DNA of 64,000 bases from Suillus spraguei (taxonomy: Eukaryota; Basidiomycota; Agaricomycetes; Boletales; Suillaceae), in NCBI GenBank assembly GCA_016800925.1, contig JABCPU010000262.1, positions 1-64,000 on the forward strand. The letters run 5' to 3'. The position numbers were made by a program, and so were the translations under genes. Positions 19,976 through 31,245 of this stretch are shown piece after piece. Numbering within the stretch: position 1 is the first letter of the stretch; each line of letters opens with the position of its first letter. The notes under the pieces are model-generated. The model had not been told where the DNA came from, made no database searches, and saw only the letters and a list, made by a program, of their open reading frames with translations.

Positions 19976-21120
19976 CACAGGCGTGACATTTCATGTTTTC
20001 ATCGGGATTGGAAATGGACTTGCATAATGGTGATGGTGAGCTGATAGGTTTGGGACTAGTGGATCTGGCACGCTTCTTTCCCTTATTCCGTCTCATACAT
20101 TTTAAGGCAAGGGTATTATTGCGTCTGAGCTGTGCCTGCTGGGCAGGGGAAAGAGCGTATGCTGACGTTGGGAGATCAGGAGTAGTTCCTCGTTCGGCAA
20201 CCGCAAGAAGTTCGTTAGAAGAAGAAGGGGAGGTAATGCCAAAGTCTTTTACTAAGACTGGCAAGACAGGATCCATTGGTCCAAATGATGCTGGGATGGA
20301 CATAGGGGGATGAATACAAAGATCACGAAGTTGAGGACCGAGCACTACTAAGTCAGCGGTAGGAACTCCTAGTATCCTTGCCGCTTCGCATTGTTCTTGT
20401 GTGCAAGGTTCGTATAACCATGCGGGGTGATCATGAGAGACTAAAACAGGGGACGATGAAGTTGTTTGTTCGATAGAGGAAGGAGTTCGTGGAGAGGTGA
20501 GGTCAGCTTGCGTTTGTTGTAAATCAGTAATAGCTTCTTCGACTAGGTTTCTGGCTGCTCTGGTTTCAGTGACTGATTGCTGGATGGTTTCGACAACTGC
20601 GTTGGTGAGCTGTCTGATTTCTTGGACAGCAGTGCATAAGCCAGCAAAGGCGTCAATACTAGAATACATGCGTGAAGAAGAGGGTGCTGGGATAGGAAGT
20701 GGCGTATCTTCCTGCGGAGAGGGAGGTCGAGCAACACCTGCCCGACGTTTGGCCACGATGTGAATAGCTTCTTCAACATCGCTCTTAAAAGAATTGGGAA
20801 GCAACAACATAGTGTAAGAACGAATGCGTTTTTGAAGATGAAGGAGACGGTGGCGGTAGGTGATTTCTGTGATATCGTTGGCAGTGGCTTCACGAGAGCT
20901 GCGGTGCGAATAATGTTGACAAGGAGTAGGGCGGGGAAGGCACCTTTTTCAGTAAGGATTCTTTCGATTTTGAGCGCATGTCCTTCGCATAGAAGGGCGG
21001 CTTCAATGTAGGAGGTGTTGTCGATTTCAGTGGTAAGGGTGCCGTAGTTTTCTGCATCGGAGTCGGAGTCATTGTTGGCAACAGTGACGGGGGTGATGTA
21101 TGCAGTGGGGAAAGACATTT
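19935..21120 (-). pseudogene. Extra ORF downstream of pol in the gypsy element, with partial CCHC motif
   Basis: From ATG 21,118 (MSFPTAYITPVTVAN...) the frame runs to about 20,900, then shifts by one base into MLLLPNSFKSDVEEAI... down to 19,935. The second half contains a heptad-rich stretch (QEIRQLTNAVVETIQQSV, residues about 60-110, likely coiled coil), Pro/Ser-rich linkers, a basic KGKKRARS segment, and CHACGLLGH, the first half of a CCHC zinc knuckle. The fourth ligand is missing because the frame runs into the truncated LTR. It looks like a Gag-like nucleic-acid-binding protein placed after pol. Function unknown. Confidence 0.6.
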
Positions 21121-21199
21121 AAGATGGTTTAGTTGATCAAGTGCTTTGTGCGGTTGATTGACTGAAGAATAATCAGAGGACATGTTACTTCTTATAAGC

Positions 21200-24100
21200 A
21201 TTCAAGATTTGAGCAGAGTTTTTCAAGTTCTTTTCTGGGAGTCATTCGTTATCTCCCGACGAGTATCCTTTCCAGGAAACGAGATAGCGTCGGCGATTGC
21301 TGGTTCCTTTGTGAGAAAGAATTGCTTCTATTTCATATTCTTCTTCTTCTTCAATGATGTCAGGCGGAGGTTCAGGGAAGTTCAGACCGTGTACGTCCAT
21401 TTCGCTATAGGATGTTAAGACAGAAGCATGGAAGGTAGGGTGGATCTTCCATTGTGGAGGGAGTTTGAGTGTGAATGTGATGGGCAATAAGACATCGATG
21501 ATTGGGAAAGGTCCGTATCGTTTCGGTGCAAGTTTCCTTGATGGGAGTTTGAGTCTGAGGTTAGCGGCGGATAGCCAAACCTTATCTCCGATCTTCCATG
21601 GAGTGTACTTATTTCCTTGGGATCGTTCGGCCATGTGTCTGCATTGCAATATTATGGCAGGCAATTGCTTCTTCTCTTATCTTCTGCAGGGATCGTACTC
21701 GATCTTCTGCTGCAGGGACGGATGAATCTGGATAAGGTGGGGATGGCGCGTGGTTCATATCCCATCATCAGATAAAAGGGTGATGCATTCCTTGCATTGT
21801 GTTTTCGGTGTTATGGACGAATTCGGCGATTGGTAGATGTTCTACCCCAATCTTCAGGGTTGTTGCGGCAATAGATGCGTAGATATGTTTCAAGTTCTTG
21901 ATTTAGCCTTTCAGTTTGACCATCAGTCTGCGGATGATAAGCATAGATGGAGCGATGACATAGTCGAGAAGTCGGGCAAGCTCCTTAGAGAAGCGAGATA
22001 GGAATTGCGGGCCCCGATCCGAGATGACTTTGTCATGAGTCCAAATCGTCGGTAGATGTGTTTCAAGAATAGTTTAGCAATGCCTTCGGAAGTAACAGTT
22101 TTCAAACAAGGGATAATAATTACCCCCTTCGTAAGGCCATGGTCTACCACGACATGATACTGTCAAAGCCTCCGGAGATAGGGAGGTCAGTATAAGATCA
22201 ACAGAGACCTGAGAGAAAGGGCGAGTCGAAGACGAGGGAATCGGGGTAAGCGGGGGCCGAACAGGATGAGTATCTGCCTTCATTTGCTGACAAAGGGCGC
22301 AACCCTCAACGTATTTCCGAATATAAGAACCCATAGCGGGCCACCAGGCTTCCCGTTTGACTAGTTCTTCTGTTTTGAATCTACTGGGTGTCCCACAGTG
22401 GGTGATCATGATACCTTTTCAAGATATCGGGACGGTGCCCGGTGGAATGTAGGCACGATTCTTAAAATAGAGGACATTTTCCTCGATCTTCCAGTCAGAG
22501 AGTGCCGATTTCATGGGGGAAGACACACGCCATCGAGGGCATCAGACGCAGTCTTGAAAGACAGGGTCGTCGAGGGGGTCAGAGGATGACAAAACATCCT
22601 TCAGGTTGGTATCAATAAGACGAACAAATAGAGCGTCAGGGAGGAGAGTCTGGTCCTCATTATCGTCTTTGCCGGAGTCATAGTCGGGCCGGCGAGATAA
22701 TGCATCAGGTACGCCAATTTAGTACCTGCAATGATGCAGTTCGATGTCGTAAATAGACAAAATCAATTGCCAATGTGCTTGGACGAGGGTAAGCTTCTGT
22801 GCACTTCTAAAGTACAGAAGATTCTTGTGGTCGGTGAATACCAGGACGGGGTGCGGGTTTCCTTCAAGATAATGACACCATTCATTCAATGCCCGGATTA
22901 CGGCAAGGAGTTCCCTATCAAAGATCTGGTAATTGCATTCTGCGGGGTTAAGGACTGTGAGAGATATGCACATGGGTGATAAACGCCATTCTTGTCAGTC
23001 TGCAAGAGAACTCCGCCAGTTGCTACGAGCGAAGCATCAGTAGCAATAGCAAATTGTCAGGAGGGATCAGGGTTACAAGTACCGGTTGGGATGTAAAGCG
23101 TCGTTTCAGTTCTTCGAAGGTGTCCATACATTCGGTTGACCAATCAAAGACCTTATCTTTCTTTGTTAATTGATAAGGGGTCGGGCGATATCAGAGTAAT
23201 GGGAAATGAACGGTAGAAGTTGCAAAAACCAAGGAATGACCGAACATCTTTTACAGATTTCGGAACTGGCCATTCGGAGATTCCCTTGGTCTTGGCGGTA
23301 TCCATAGCAACTTGTCCGGGGCAAATTATCATTCCGAGGTACTCCACTTCTTCTGCATCAAAGGTACATTTCTCCGGTTTCAAGAACAGATGTTCTTTCA
23401 TATCTTCATCAAAACCCGTCTTGTCCGTTCACGATGTTCTGCCATGGTTGTAGAGAAAATTAGGATATCGACCATGTAGATAACCATCCATCCTTCATTG
23501 ATTTCCTGCTGGAAGGTACGATTCATGTATGCTTGGAAAGTTGCGGGAATTACAGAGGCCAAAGAACATGACATTCGGTTCGAAGAGGCCGAATTCCGTA
23601 GTAAAAGCAGCTTTCCAGCGATCATCGGATGGATGCAATATTGTTATAACCAGACTGAATATCCATTTTCGTAAAGAACTGTGCATTGTGAAGGCGTGCA
23701 CAAGGGAGATAGGGAGTGGGAGTGGATAGGTGTTCTTGACTGTCCAATCATTGATGTAGCGATAATCTTGACAGGGACGCAATTCTCCACTCTTCTTTCC
23801 CACAAAGAAGAAGCCACTGGCTTGGGGTGACTTCGATTCTGAGATGAAACCTTTCGCAACGTTTTCATCGATAAACGTTTTGACGGCAGCGCATTCTTTT
23901 TCCGATAACGGGTAAACCTTAGACGTGCGGGGAATAAAACCGGGTTTAGTATCAATCCGATGATCAATACCAGGGCGTTCAGGAGGTAGTTTGTTTAATC
24001 CATCTTTAGCAAAGACATCTGCAAAGTCGTGCAAATAGTCCGGGACCAATTCTTCGAAGGATTTCTTTTTCTTTTCCTTCTCATCCTGGCGAATTCCTGA

Positions 24101-25110
24101 GCTTTGTTACTGTATTTTGGAGGAGGAAGGGGATTGTAGAATAGTTGGGAAGTTGTTCGAGTCGGGAAGTTCCATCATGTGTAAGAGGCGTGTCCATGGA
24201 TACTTCTTCTATGATTCTCATGCTGACTCCATCGGTATCATATTCCACAAGAAATTCTCCATCTCCGAGTTCATAGGAGGAAATTTCACGTACTTCTGGC
24301 GCATGCCAGACATCTTGCATTGTGTTGAATTGGTCATCATCCTCTGTTGGGATCAACGAGGGCACGGGTTCTTCTTCATCGGGGATCTCTTCAATTGAAG
24401 GAGTATGTTGAAGTGTTTTTCGGAGGGACGTAGAACTTAGATAGTTTTGGTACATTTGTATCTCGTCCTGGGATTTCTTCTTCTGCTTTTCTTTTTCCAT
24501 ACTTCTGTTCTTCTATTGGCCGTTGCTCAATAGGTTCTGTCCGGCCCGATGCTTGGGCTCGGATTCGTTCTTGTGCTTTTCTGGCACGGGGAATCGGTGA
24601 TACTGCTCGCAGCAATTGTACACGAGGAGTTTGTATTTCTGGTTTGGGGTCTTCAGGGAATAGAAGGGACGATAAGGGTTTTGGGAGTTGGGAATGTTGC
24701 CATTTCTTAGAATGACAATTGAAGGCCGGGGGCAGTCCATTCTTCTTCCGATCCATATCCATATCGATTTCGTTGTTCGAGGAAGGACGAGTGTTTCAGC
24801 AGCCCAATCTATACTTGGGTTCATTGCTCGTAACCACGGAATTCCCAGAAGGATTTGATCTCTTCTTCCTAGTTTGGTGATATTGAATTTTCCATACATG
24901 GTTCATTCATCAATTTTGACCATAGGAGACAGTAGTGTGTGATTGGTCCCTCCTTTGATAAGAGTTCCATCTGCCGTAGTAACTTGAAATGGTGTTTTGA
25001 GTTTCGTCGTGTGATTTGATGGAGTTTCACAAACTCTTCAGAAATAAATGTTCCTGCGCGCCCGAATCAATAACGGCGGTGGTGTCGACGGATTTTCAAG
25101 CGAGTACGCG
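21200..25110 (-). pseudogene. Gypsy pol: protease-RT-RNaseH-integrase-chromodomain, decayed
   Basis: Protease motif DSGA at 25057-25068, followed by LLGIPWLRAMNPSIDW (about 24,850). RT runs from about 24,050 (KVYPLSEKE, FFVGKKSGELRPCQDYR) to about 23,170. The catalytic YMDD reads YMVD at 23467-23478, so the first metal-binding Asp is lost. RNase H is at 22,970-22,720 ([19 protein letters not shown]). The integrase zinc region and core are at 22,410-21,920 (WWPAMGSYIRKYVEGCALCQQ; QVSVDLI). A GPY-like block (KRYGPFPI) at about 21,510 is followed by a chromodomain YEIEAILSHK...RYLVSWKGY at about 21,330-21,260. Many frameshifts and stops. Chromodomains direct integration toward heterochromatin in chromoviruses. 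Confidence 0.9.
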
Positions 25111-25199
25111 AGTGAAGGGTGATAGGGACACGAAGTTCTTTCTTTCACCTACAGCGCGTACAAGTCTTAGTAATACATTGGGGAGAAACATACGTCGAA

Positions 25200-26060
25200 T
25201 CTTTGTTTCTCCAATTTAAAAATCCTCGACAATCCGCCTCACAGTTTCTTTGTCTTTTTCTTCATCTTTGACTTGTTTGTCGGAGCGGAGTCTTCTTCTT
25301 TCTGTCAGGACAATTATGAATGTGGTGTCCTGTCTTCTTGCATCCAAGCATTGTCCCTTCTTCATGCATTCGGATCTCTCCATATCGGAGATTTGATCTA
25401 CGACCATTGGTTGGAATCACGTTGGTATGTAACGTGCATTTCCATAGTTCTTCTTCTTCTGTTGTGGAGCATGGACGTGTCCTCATGGCTTGAAGACGAT
25501 GATGGGATTGTCAATGGAAACGCATTGGCAGCACAACGTCTCGAAATACTTCTGAGACATCTCCTAGTGCGAAAAGCTTTGTAAGGATGCCCCAATTCAG
25601 GCCATCTTGGAAGAATTGGATCTTCGTTGCATTGTCGGTGATATGAGCCTTGGCTGCAAGTGCCTCAAAGTTGGCAATAAGTATGGAGATCTCCACTTCC
25701 TTGTTTGAGGTCCCTGAGTTTCGTGAGTGCGGTTCCTTTGTATCCACTGGGTCGAAGGCTTCTTGAAGCTTTTCATAAAATCCACCATTGTCCCATAACC
25801 AACTTTTGTCGGAAGTGTCGTTGATCTGAGCATGGTCAAGGAATTGCTCTTTCCAGGATTTGGCGTTTTTTCGGTCATGAAGGATGTTATGAAAATATCT
25901 TCTGCTTGTCGGTGGTGTAAAGCTTTTCGTTGATGTCAAGTGTAGATTGCATGACTGGATAAATTCGCGGATTGTCGCGATCTCCATCAAAACCGGTTGG
26001 CTGCCGATTTTATATTCAAATCTTTGGTCGTCATTTTGGCGATTCGTCTGGTGAGTTATA
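25200..26060 (-). pseudogene. Gypsy gag with zinc-knuckle remnant
   Basis: Open from about 26,060 to 25,511, with capsid-like features (FHNILHDRKNAKSWKEQF, ...ANFEALAAKAHI, QFFQDGLN). A knuckle GCKKTGHHIHNCP lies near 25,330, where the first Cys of CCHC sits in another frame. A stop/frameshift separates capsid from knuckle. Capsid proteins package the RNA. This copy is non-functional. Confidence 0.7.
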
Positions 26061-26213
26061 CTTTCTCGGTGCCTACACGCGCTGTCTTGCTGTCCATAGG
26101 GCTTTCTCTGTCAAGGCTCTCTTGACAATCGTTAGCGTACGTTACGCTAATCTGCTTATCAAGCATCAGGGTTCGGGTCGAAGACGAATAGTCGACGTTA
26201 GACTTTAATCTTT

Positions 26214-26668
26214 TGTTACGACTGGGTGGCGTCACCACGACAGTGAAAAGACACAGTCGGTCTGCTGGAAGTTCTACAATGTCCAGAAGAGGACAAGGTG
26301 AAAGTACAAGGAACGCGTTCGATACGATCAAGGGTTCGGCCTCAAAGACAAGTCTGAGAGGTTCTACAGAATAGAGACTAAGGCTAAGGAGTGCTTAGAC
26401 TTAGAGCGATTCAGGATGACTTAGGTTGGAGACCTAAGCGAAGGATTCCAGGTAAAACCCAGTAAGATTAAAGTAAAAATCTACTACAAGTACGCTGCTT
26501 AAATAGACCAATATGTGCGCACGGACCAAGAGAGACTGAGAAAGTAAGTGCGTATCCAAATAAGGAAGGCAACTATAGTACAAATGCATTGAGCATATGA
26601 GTCAGGGTCATTACGTAATTACAAGTAAAGGGAAAGGAAAATGAATAGGGGCATGTACGATTGTAACA
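26214..26668 (-). repeat. 5' LTR of the gypsy element (455 bp)
   Basis: The ends are TGTTACGACTGG and ATTGTAACA, so TGTTAC/GTAACA inverted termini. A TATTTAAG word (minus strand, about 26,498-26,505) is a plausible TATA box for the element's own transcription toward gag. Confidence 0.8.
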
Positions 26669-26788
26669 ATGGGTTGCCCTCAGCTTGCAACCAGCAAAAG
26701 GGCAATGATTGTATACAAAGTCCGATTCTCCTATTCCATCGTTGATTGCGCTTGTGTCACCTCATTCTTTGGACCTGCAACTGAATGA

Positions 26789-27117
26789 TAGGGTTAGGGA
26801 GTGTCAAAAGTGAACAATTACTCAGCCGATCTTTGCAGTCCAAGTCTTAGACCCAAAGGTCGCAATTTATCACTGAAACTGCATTCACCCTCTGACCAGG
26901 ATGTGGTGCCTGAGTCAAAACATTATCGAGGACCTTGCCACATGTTTACTTGTCATCGGCAAGACAACATATGCAATGAGTCCATAATTAACTGGCATGT
27001 ACATGTACACATACACATGTGTATTAGTAGCAAGTCAGAACTTACTTACCTCATCAAGACCATTCTTTATGTCGACCACGACACAATTGTGTCCTTCCTT
27101 TCAAGTCCAGAAGTTGG
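26789..27117. other. No recognisable gene between the gypsy element and nested LTRs
   Basis: One open frame of 126 codons starting at 26,801 extends into the LTR and has no recognisable features. Includes an alternating CATGTACA-type stretch near 26,995-27,020. Confidence 0.4.
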
Positions 27118-29011
27118 TGTGACGAACATATTGGTGCTGGCCTCGAAACCCTACCTTTTAGCACTCGTCTCATGTCTATAGGAGTTACCACTTGTCCATG
27201 GCCGTCTTACCCCTTTAGCATTGCTGGCGGCATCCCACACTTACTGCACACCGTCCCGACTGCCGCACCACATTCCACGTACTGATGTCCTTCCATGTCC
27301 TTGCCGCATCTGCTGTAAAGATACAACCTAACCTGGGCTGAGATAAACTACCTCCTAAGTTAGTATGTGAGTCTTGTGCTCCATCTAGTCTGCTTCACTT
27401 GCAAAACAAGAGTGTTCAACCCTAAAAGGGATGCCTGTTAGTATAGTCAAGTTTGAGTCAAACCAATGTGCAAAGTAGCGTCATAGTCAGCGGTAAGTTG
27501 CCGCGGTCAGCGGTGATGCCGCCAAACTAGCGTCATATGTAGCAGTGCTACTGTGGTTGAGATAAAGTCAGTAAACAGTTGCGTCAAGTGAGCAATGATA
27601 TCTGCGGTAGCAGTAAGGTTGTGAGTGGTGCAAAAAACATAAAAAGACTGCAGTACTTTTCAGCGGTAAAGTAGCGGTGCGTGAGAAGTTCAGTCAAAAT
27701 AGCAATCAAGAGTCCAGCAGTAATGGAGAATGAGCGTAATCGATTAATGACGATAAGGAAACTTTAAAGACTAAGTCTACTACTGGGTAGATCCAGAGCT
27801 AGACAATAATCCTGACCTATAGTACGTGCAATGGGTAAAATCAGTGCTGTATCGTGCGGGGTTATGCAGTGCTTATATCCTAAATTGTATGTACTCGGAA
27901 TGTCTAGGTGAGATCAGTAGCACTCAAGTGAGTGTAGTAACCGCCATATGTAAACGTAGCGCGAGGCGCTGCAGCACAAGGAAACATGTAATAAGGCTTG
28001 CCGTGGAATCAGTGATAATGAACATAAAACAAATGATGCACCAAATGGAGCTATGTGGACGCAGGCAAGGACATGGGAGGACATTGGTATGTGGAATGTG
28101 GTGCGGCAGTCGGTATGGTGTGCAGTATGCGTGGGATGCCGCCGGAAGTGCTAAAGAGGTAAGATGGCCATGGACAAGTGGTAACTCCTATAGACGTGAG
28201 ACAAGTGTCAAAAGATAGGGTTTTAAGCCCAGCACCAATATGTTCATTACACTGCATAGCTCCATTTGGTGTGTAGTTTGTACATGACTGTTTATCACTG
28301 ATTCCACAGCAAGTCTTATTACATGTTGCCTCGTGCCACAGCTGCCTCGTGCTACATTTACATATGGTGGTAACTGCACTTGAGCGCTACTGATTTCGCC
28401 TAAAGCATTCCGAGTACATACGATTTAGGATATAAGCACCGCATAGCCTGCACAATACAGTACCTTATTTCACTGTACTATAGGTCAGGATTATTGTCTA
28501 GCTCTGGATCTACCCAGTAGTGGACTTAGTCTTTAAAGTTCTTTACCGCTCATTAATCGATTTCGCTCGTTCACTGTTACCACTGGCACACTGCTAGATT
28601 CTTGACCCCTATTCTGACTGGACTTCATGCTCACCACTACTTTACTGCTGAAAGTACCGCAGCCTTCTTTACTTTTTCTTTGCACCACTTGCACCTTACT
28701 GCTATTGCTGATATTATCGCTCATCACCACTCACTCGACACTACAGTTACTGACATTGTTTCAATGGCACTAGTACCGCTACTTACCACACTAGTTCCTG
28801 CAGCATCATCACTAGCCACGGCAGCTTACCACTGACTACAACACTACATTTGCTCACTGGTTTGACTTGGATTAGACTATACTAACAGGCATCCCCTTTA
28901 GGGTCAAACACTCTTGTTTGACAAGTGAAGCAGACTAGACAGAGTGCAAGACCACACATACTAACGTAGGAGGTAGTTTATCTACAGCCCAGGTTAGGTT
29001 GTATCTTTACA
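27118..29011 (-). repeat. Solo LTR, family D (inverted), split by a second family D LTR
   Basis: The outer LTR occupies 27118-27313 and 28256-29011. It begins TGTGACGAACATATTGG on plus and ends TTGTATCTTTACA. Flanking 4-mers are TTGG (27114-27117) and TCAG (29012-29015). Both are one CpG transition away from TCGG, so the original 4-bp TSD was probably TCGG. It is interrupted 196 bp from its left end by a co-family LTR in the opposite orientation. Confidence 0.8.
27314..28251 (+). repeat. Solo LTR, family D (938 bp) nested in an inverted family D LTR, 4-bp TSD
   Basis: TGTAAAGATACAACC at the left and TATGTTCATTACA at the right. Perfect CTGC duplication at 27310-27313 and 28252-28255. Removing it restores a continuous family D LTR in the opposite orientation. 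Confidence 0.9.
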
Positions 29012-31245
29012 TCAGAGTGCCCAACGGCTCTGCAGGAATATGTTAGCAAATTGTCATGCGAGGACAAAGCCAAACCTGTACCTTTTAACAATAACATTGA
29101 TGTCCTTGATATCATTACTGGTGCAATCCACAAGTTTGTGTTTTTTTGCCATGCATGCCTCACCACCAAGACATTGCCAGTGACATCCATGGCATGGTCC
29201 TCAATGTCGGAAACCTCCTGAATCAAGGCATTAGGTGGAGCAAAACCCGTCAAGTGCTCTCTGAAGAAAGTGTATCCACTGGCAGGTGCATTTGTCATGG
29301 GATCTGCCATGACATCATATGTCTTTTGGCCCCGTTGTGTAAGCAATGCAAAAGTCTCAGGTCCGAAATAATCAACCCAATTAGATACTTTGAGATGGGA
29401 GATGTGGGTGAGATGTTCCACCCAATCACGCATGGGTATGACCATGAGGTGGGGCCATATAGCGCTTGTGCCATACAGGATCCCAATGTATTTGGATTTG
29501 TATCCCTGGAGAGACCGTGTTAGCATTTCAACAACAATGCATGCAGAACACTGACTGGGAAGTGATGTGCGATCTGTTCTTTCTGCAGCTGCGCACTCCT
29601 TAAGTCCTGGAACATGGGTGTAGCAGGAAGCTGCACGACATGCCCATTAGAGTTAGTATTGAATGGGCAACTTGAATTCTGGCAGTGAGCAGCCAGGCGC
29701 CACGATGACTTGGATTTCTGCATGAGGGATGTCAATAAATATCTGACATCCCACTGGAGGACCAGGGTGCGCTCATCACAGTCAGTAATGTTCCGCCACA
29801 GCATGGGGCAGAGAGATCCACAAGGATTTTCAGGAACTCTGTGTTCATTTCAACTGACCAACCCCCCGCTTGCTCGATGCAGCCCAAATTTTGCCCCGGC
29901 ACAGTGCAGAGTACACTGTCATATACCATACTTCTGATCTCAGATCCGACCATATCTGATCAGATCCGATCAATTCTATTTCCGTCCGGTCCACAGATCC
30001 TGTCCGGATCGCTCATCCAAATGTGCTCACTTCTCGCACTCTATCTCCCTTGTGTATATCTGTGTCTATCTCCTTTCATCACTTCTCCTGTTTCTGGTAC
30101 TCCGGCTGTGTATAGTTCTGTCCTGTGTCACTGATCTGTTACCTGTGTTTCATTTCCAATTCGTGCTTACTGATCCACTGCGCATTTAACTAATAGACTT
30201 CCGTTACACTTTGTACATAGCCCTTGGTCCTGGACTTGTTGATTATCCGTCTTAGATACTTACTGTATATAAACCACTTGTAGATCTCCGTAGAACCTTA
30301 GTTCGAATATCATCTTAGATTCTGCTCATTCCACTTCCTTTGGACTTGAGTCACTTTCCACTCAAAGTCATCTTCCGAGACTTGGGATTGATTCCTATAG
30401 TCTATATCTCCGACTCTATCTTCGGATAGTCTACCTCTGTCATTTTCTAGTTAGGAATCTGTTCCGAAGCTAGCCTTAGTCCTCTTTCCATTCCCGCACT
30501 CCGGATAACCTTTGGACGTACCATATCCAATATCTTCGGACGTCCGGATCCGCTACGCAACTCCTTCCAGATCTTCAGACATATATCTCCTCTCTGAAAT
30601 GAGGGGCATTACTTGGACAAGGGGCACAGTGCACGAACTGAGGCCAAAGCCCTTCAGATCTTTCACCCCTTGAGTACGGTCTTAACACACACAGTGATTA
30701 CTTACTGCAGTGCGCTTGAATGTCCACTCCGGGTAAAGCACAGACAGTCCTCCTCCAGACATAAAGACCATGTCTGCAGTAGTTTGCGCCATCGTAACCA
30801 CATGGAACAGGCCGCCTGGCAATGCTTCTGTCAGGGTGATAATATTTTCTCCACTCTGGAATATGGCAAAGGAGGATAGAGCTTTCGCATAAGCATAGTC
30901 TGGGAGTGTGTTGTGGATTCAGTGGTACTTCAGCATGTTCAAGATGAAATCATACCAGACATGCGTTCCATTGTTAGCCATGGTAATGTTAAGGTTGGAT
31001 GGACTCTTGCTGTCTCCCATTAACATCTTCATCATGCATGACCCAACAATCATGGCTGGTGTCATGTACAAGAGATACTGAAATTCTGCAGTGTGAGAGC
31101 CTACAAATTGCTTCACAATATCTGCAAAGTGTTTTGCAAGACAGGCAGATATGATGTCCCATGTGCCCTGGCTCGTATTTCTCAGCACCAGCACATCCGA
31201 CAGCAGAGGCAGGTGGTCATAGACAGCTTGCATTAGGGTGGCCAT
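29012..31245 (-). pseudogene. Unidentified basidiomycete protein, decayed; split by solo LTR-A
   Basis: Minus-strand blocks give a coherent but unrecognised protein. A first block at 31,245-30,919 includes TPAMIVGSCMMKMLMG and PSNLNITM. It continues through one TGA as IHNTLPDYAYAKALSSF... and GGLSVLYPEWTFKRTA (to about 30,700). After the solo LTR (29917-30687) comes LQWDVRYLLTSLM, RLAAHCQNSSCPFNTN, then FGPETFALLTQRGQKTYDVMA, ASGYTFFREHLTGF and DVTGNVLVVRHAWQ (down to about 29,100). GS followed about 15 residues later by NLN loosely resembles the GS...D-h-D site of nucleotidyltransferase folds with Asp changed to Asn, which is a weak hint only. Stops and shifts throughout. Confidence 0.4.
29917..30687 (-). 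repeat. Solo LTR, family A (771 bp), inverted
   Basis: Same termini as the 18,946 copy (TGTCATATACC ... CTTAACA). Flanks TACAC (29912-29916) and CACAC (30688-30692) match at 4 of 5 positions, a slightly decayed TSD. It sits inside, or next to an intron donor of, a minus-strand pseudogene. Confidence 0.88.

Larger units (their letters stand above)
19871..26668 (-). mobile_element. Ty3/gypsy chromodomain retrotransposon (6.8 kb), 3' LTR truncated
   Basis: The full 5' LTR (minus sense) is at 26214-26668 and only the last 105 bp of the 3' LTR remains at 19871-19975. Flanks are ATGGC (19866-19870) and ATGGG (26669-26673), a 4/5 match. Order on the minus strand is gag, zinc knuckle, protease, RT, RNase H, integrase, chromodomain, then an extra ORF that runs straight into the truncated LTR. 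RT-RNaseH-IN order and the C-terminal chromodomain place it among gypsy chromoviruses. Frameshifts, stops and a changed RT active site show it is dead. Confidence 0.9.
19785..26788 (+). pseudogene. Possible 66-codon ORF split by the gypsy element
   Basis: ATG at 19,785 gives MAPSPLYTSIKSSTADDM... up to the gypsy insertion point at 19,865. After the element, 26,669-26,788 continues in the same frame (MGCPQLATSKRAM... to GPATE, stop). The 81 + 120 nt rejoin without a shift. The continuity supports the element boundaries, but a frame this short could be chance and no family is recognised. Confidence 0.3.
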
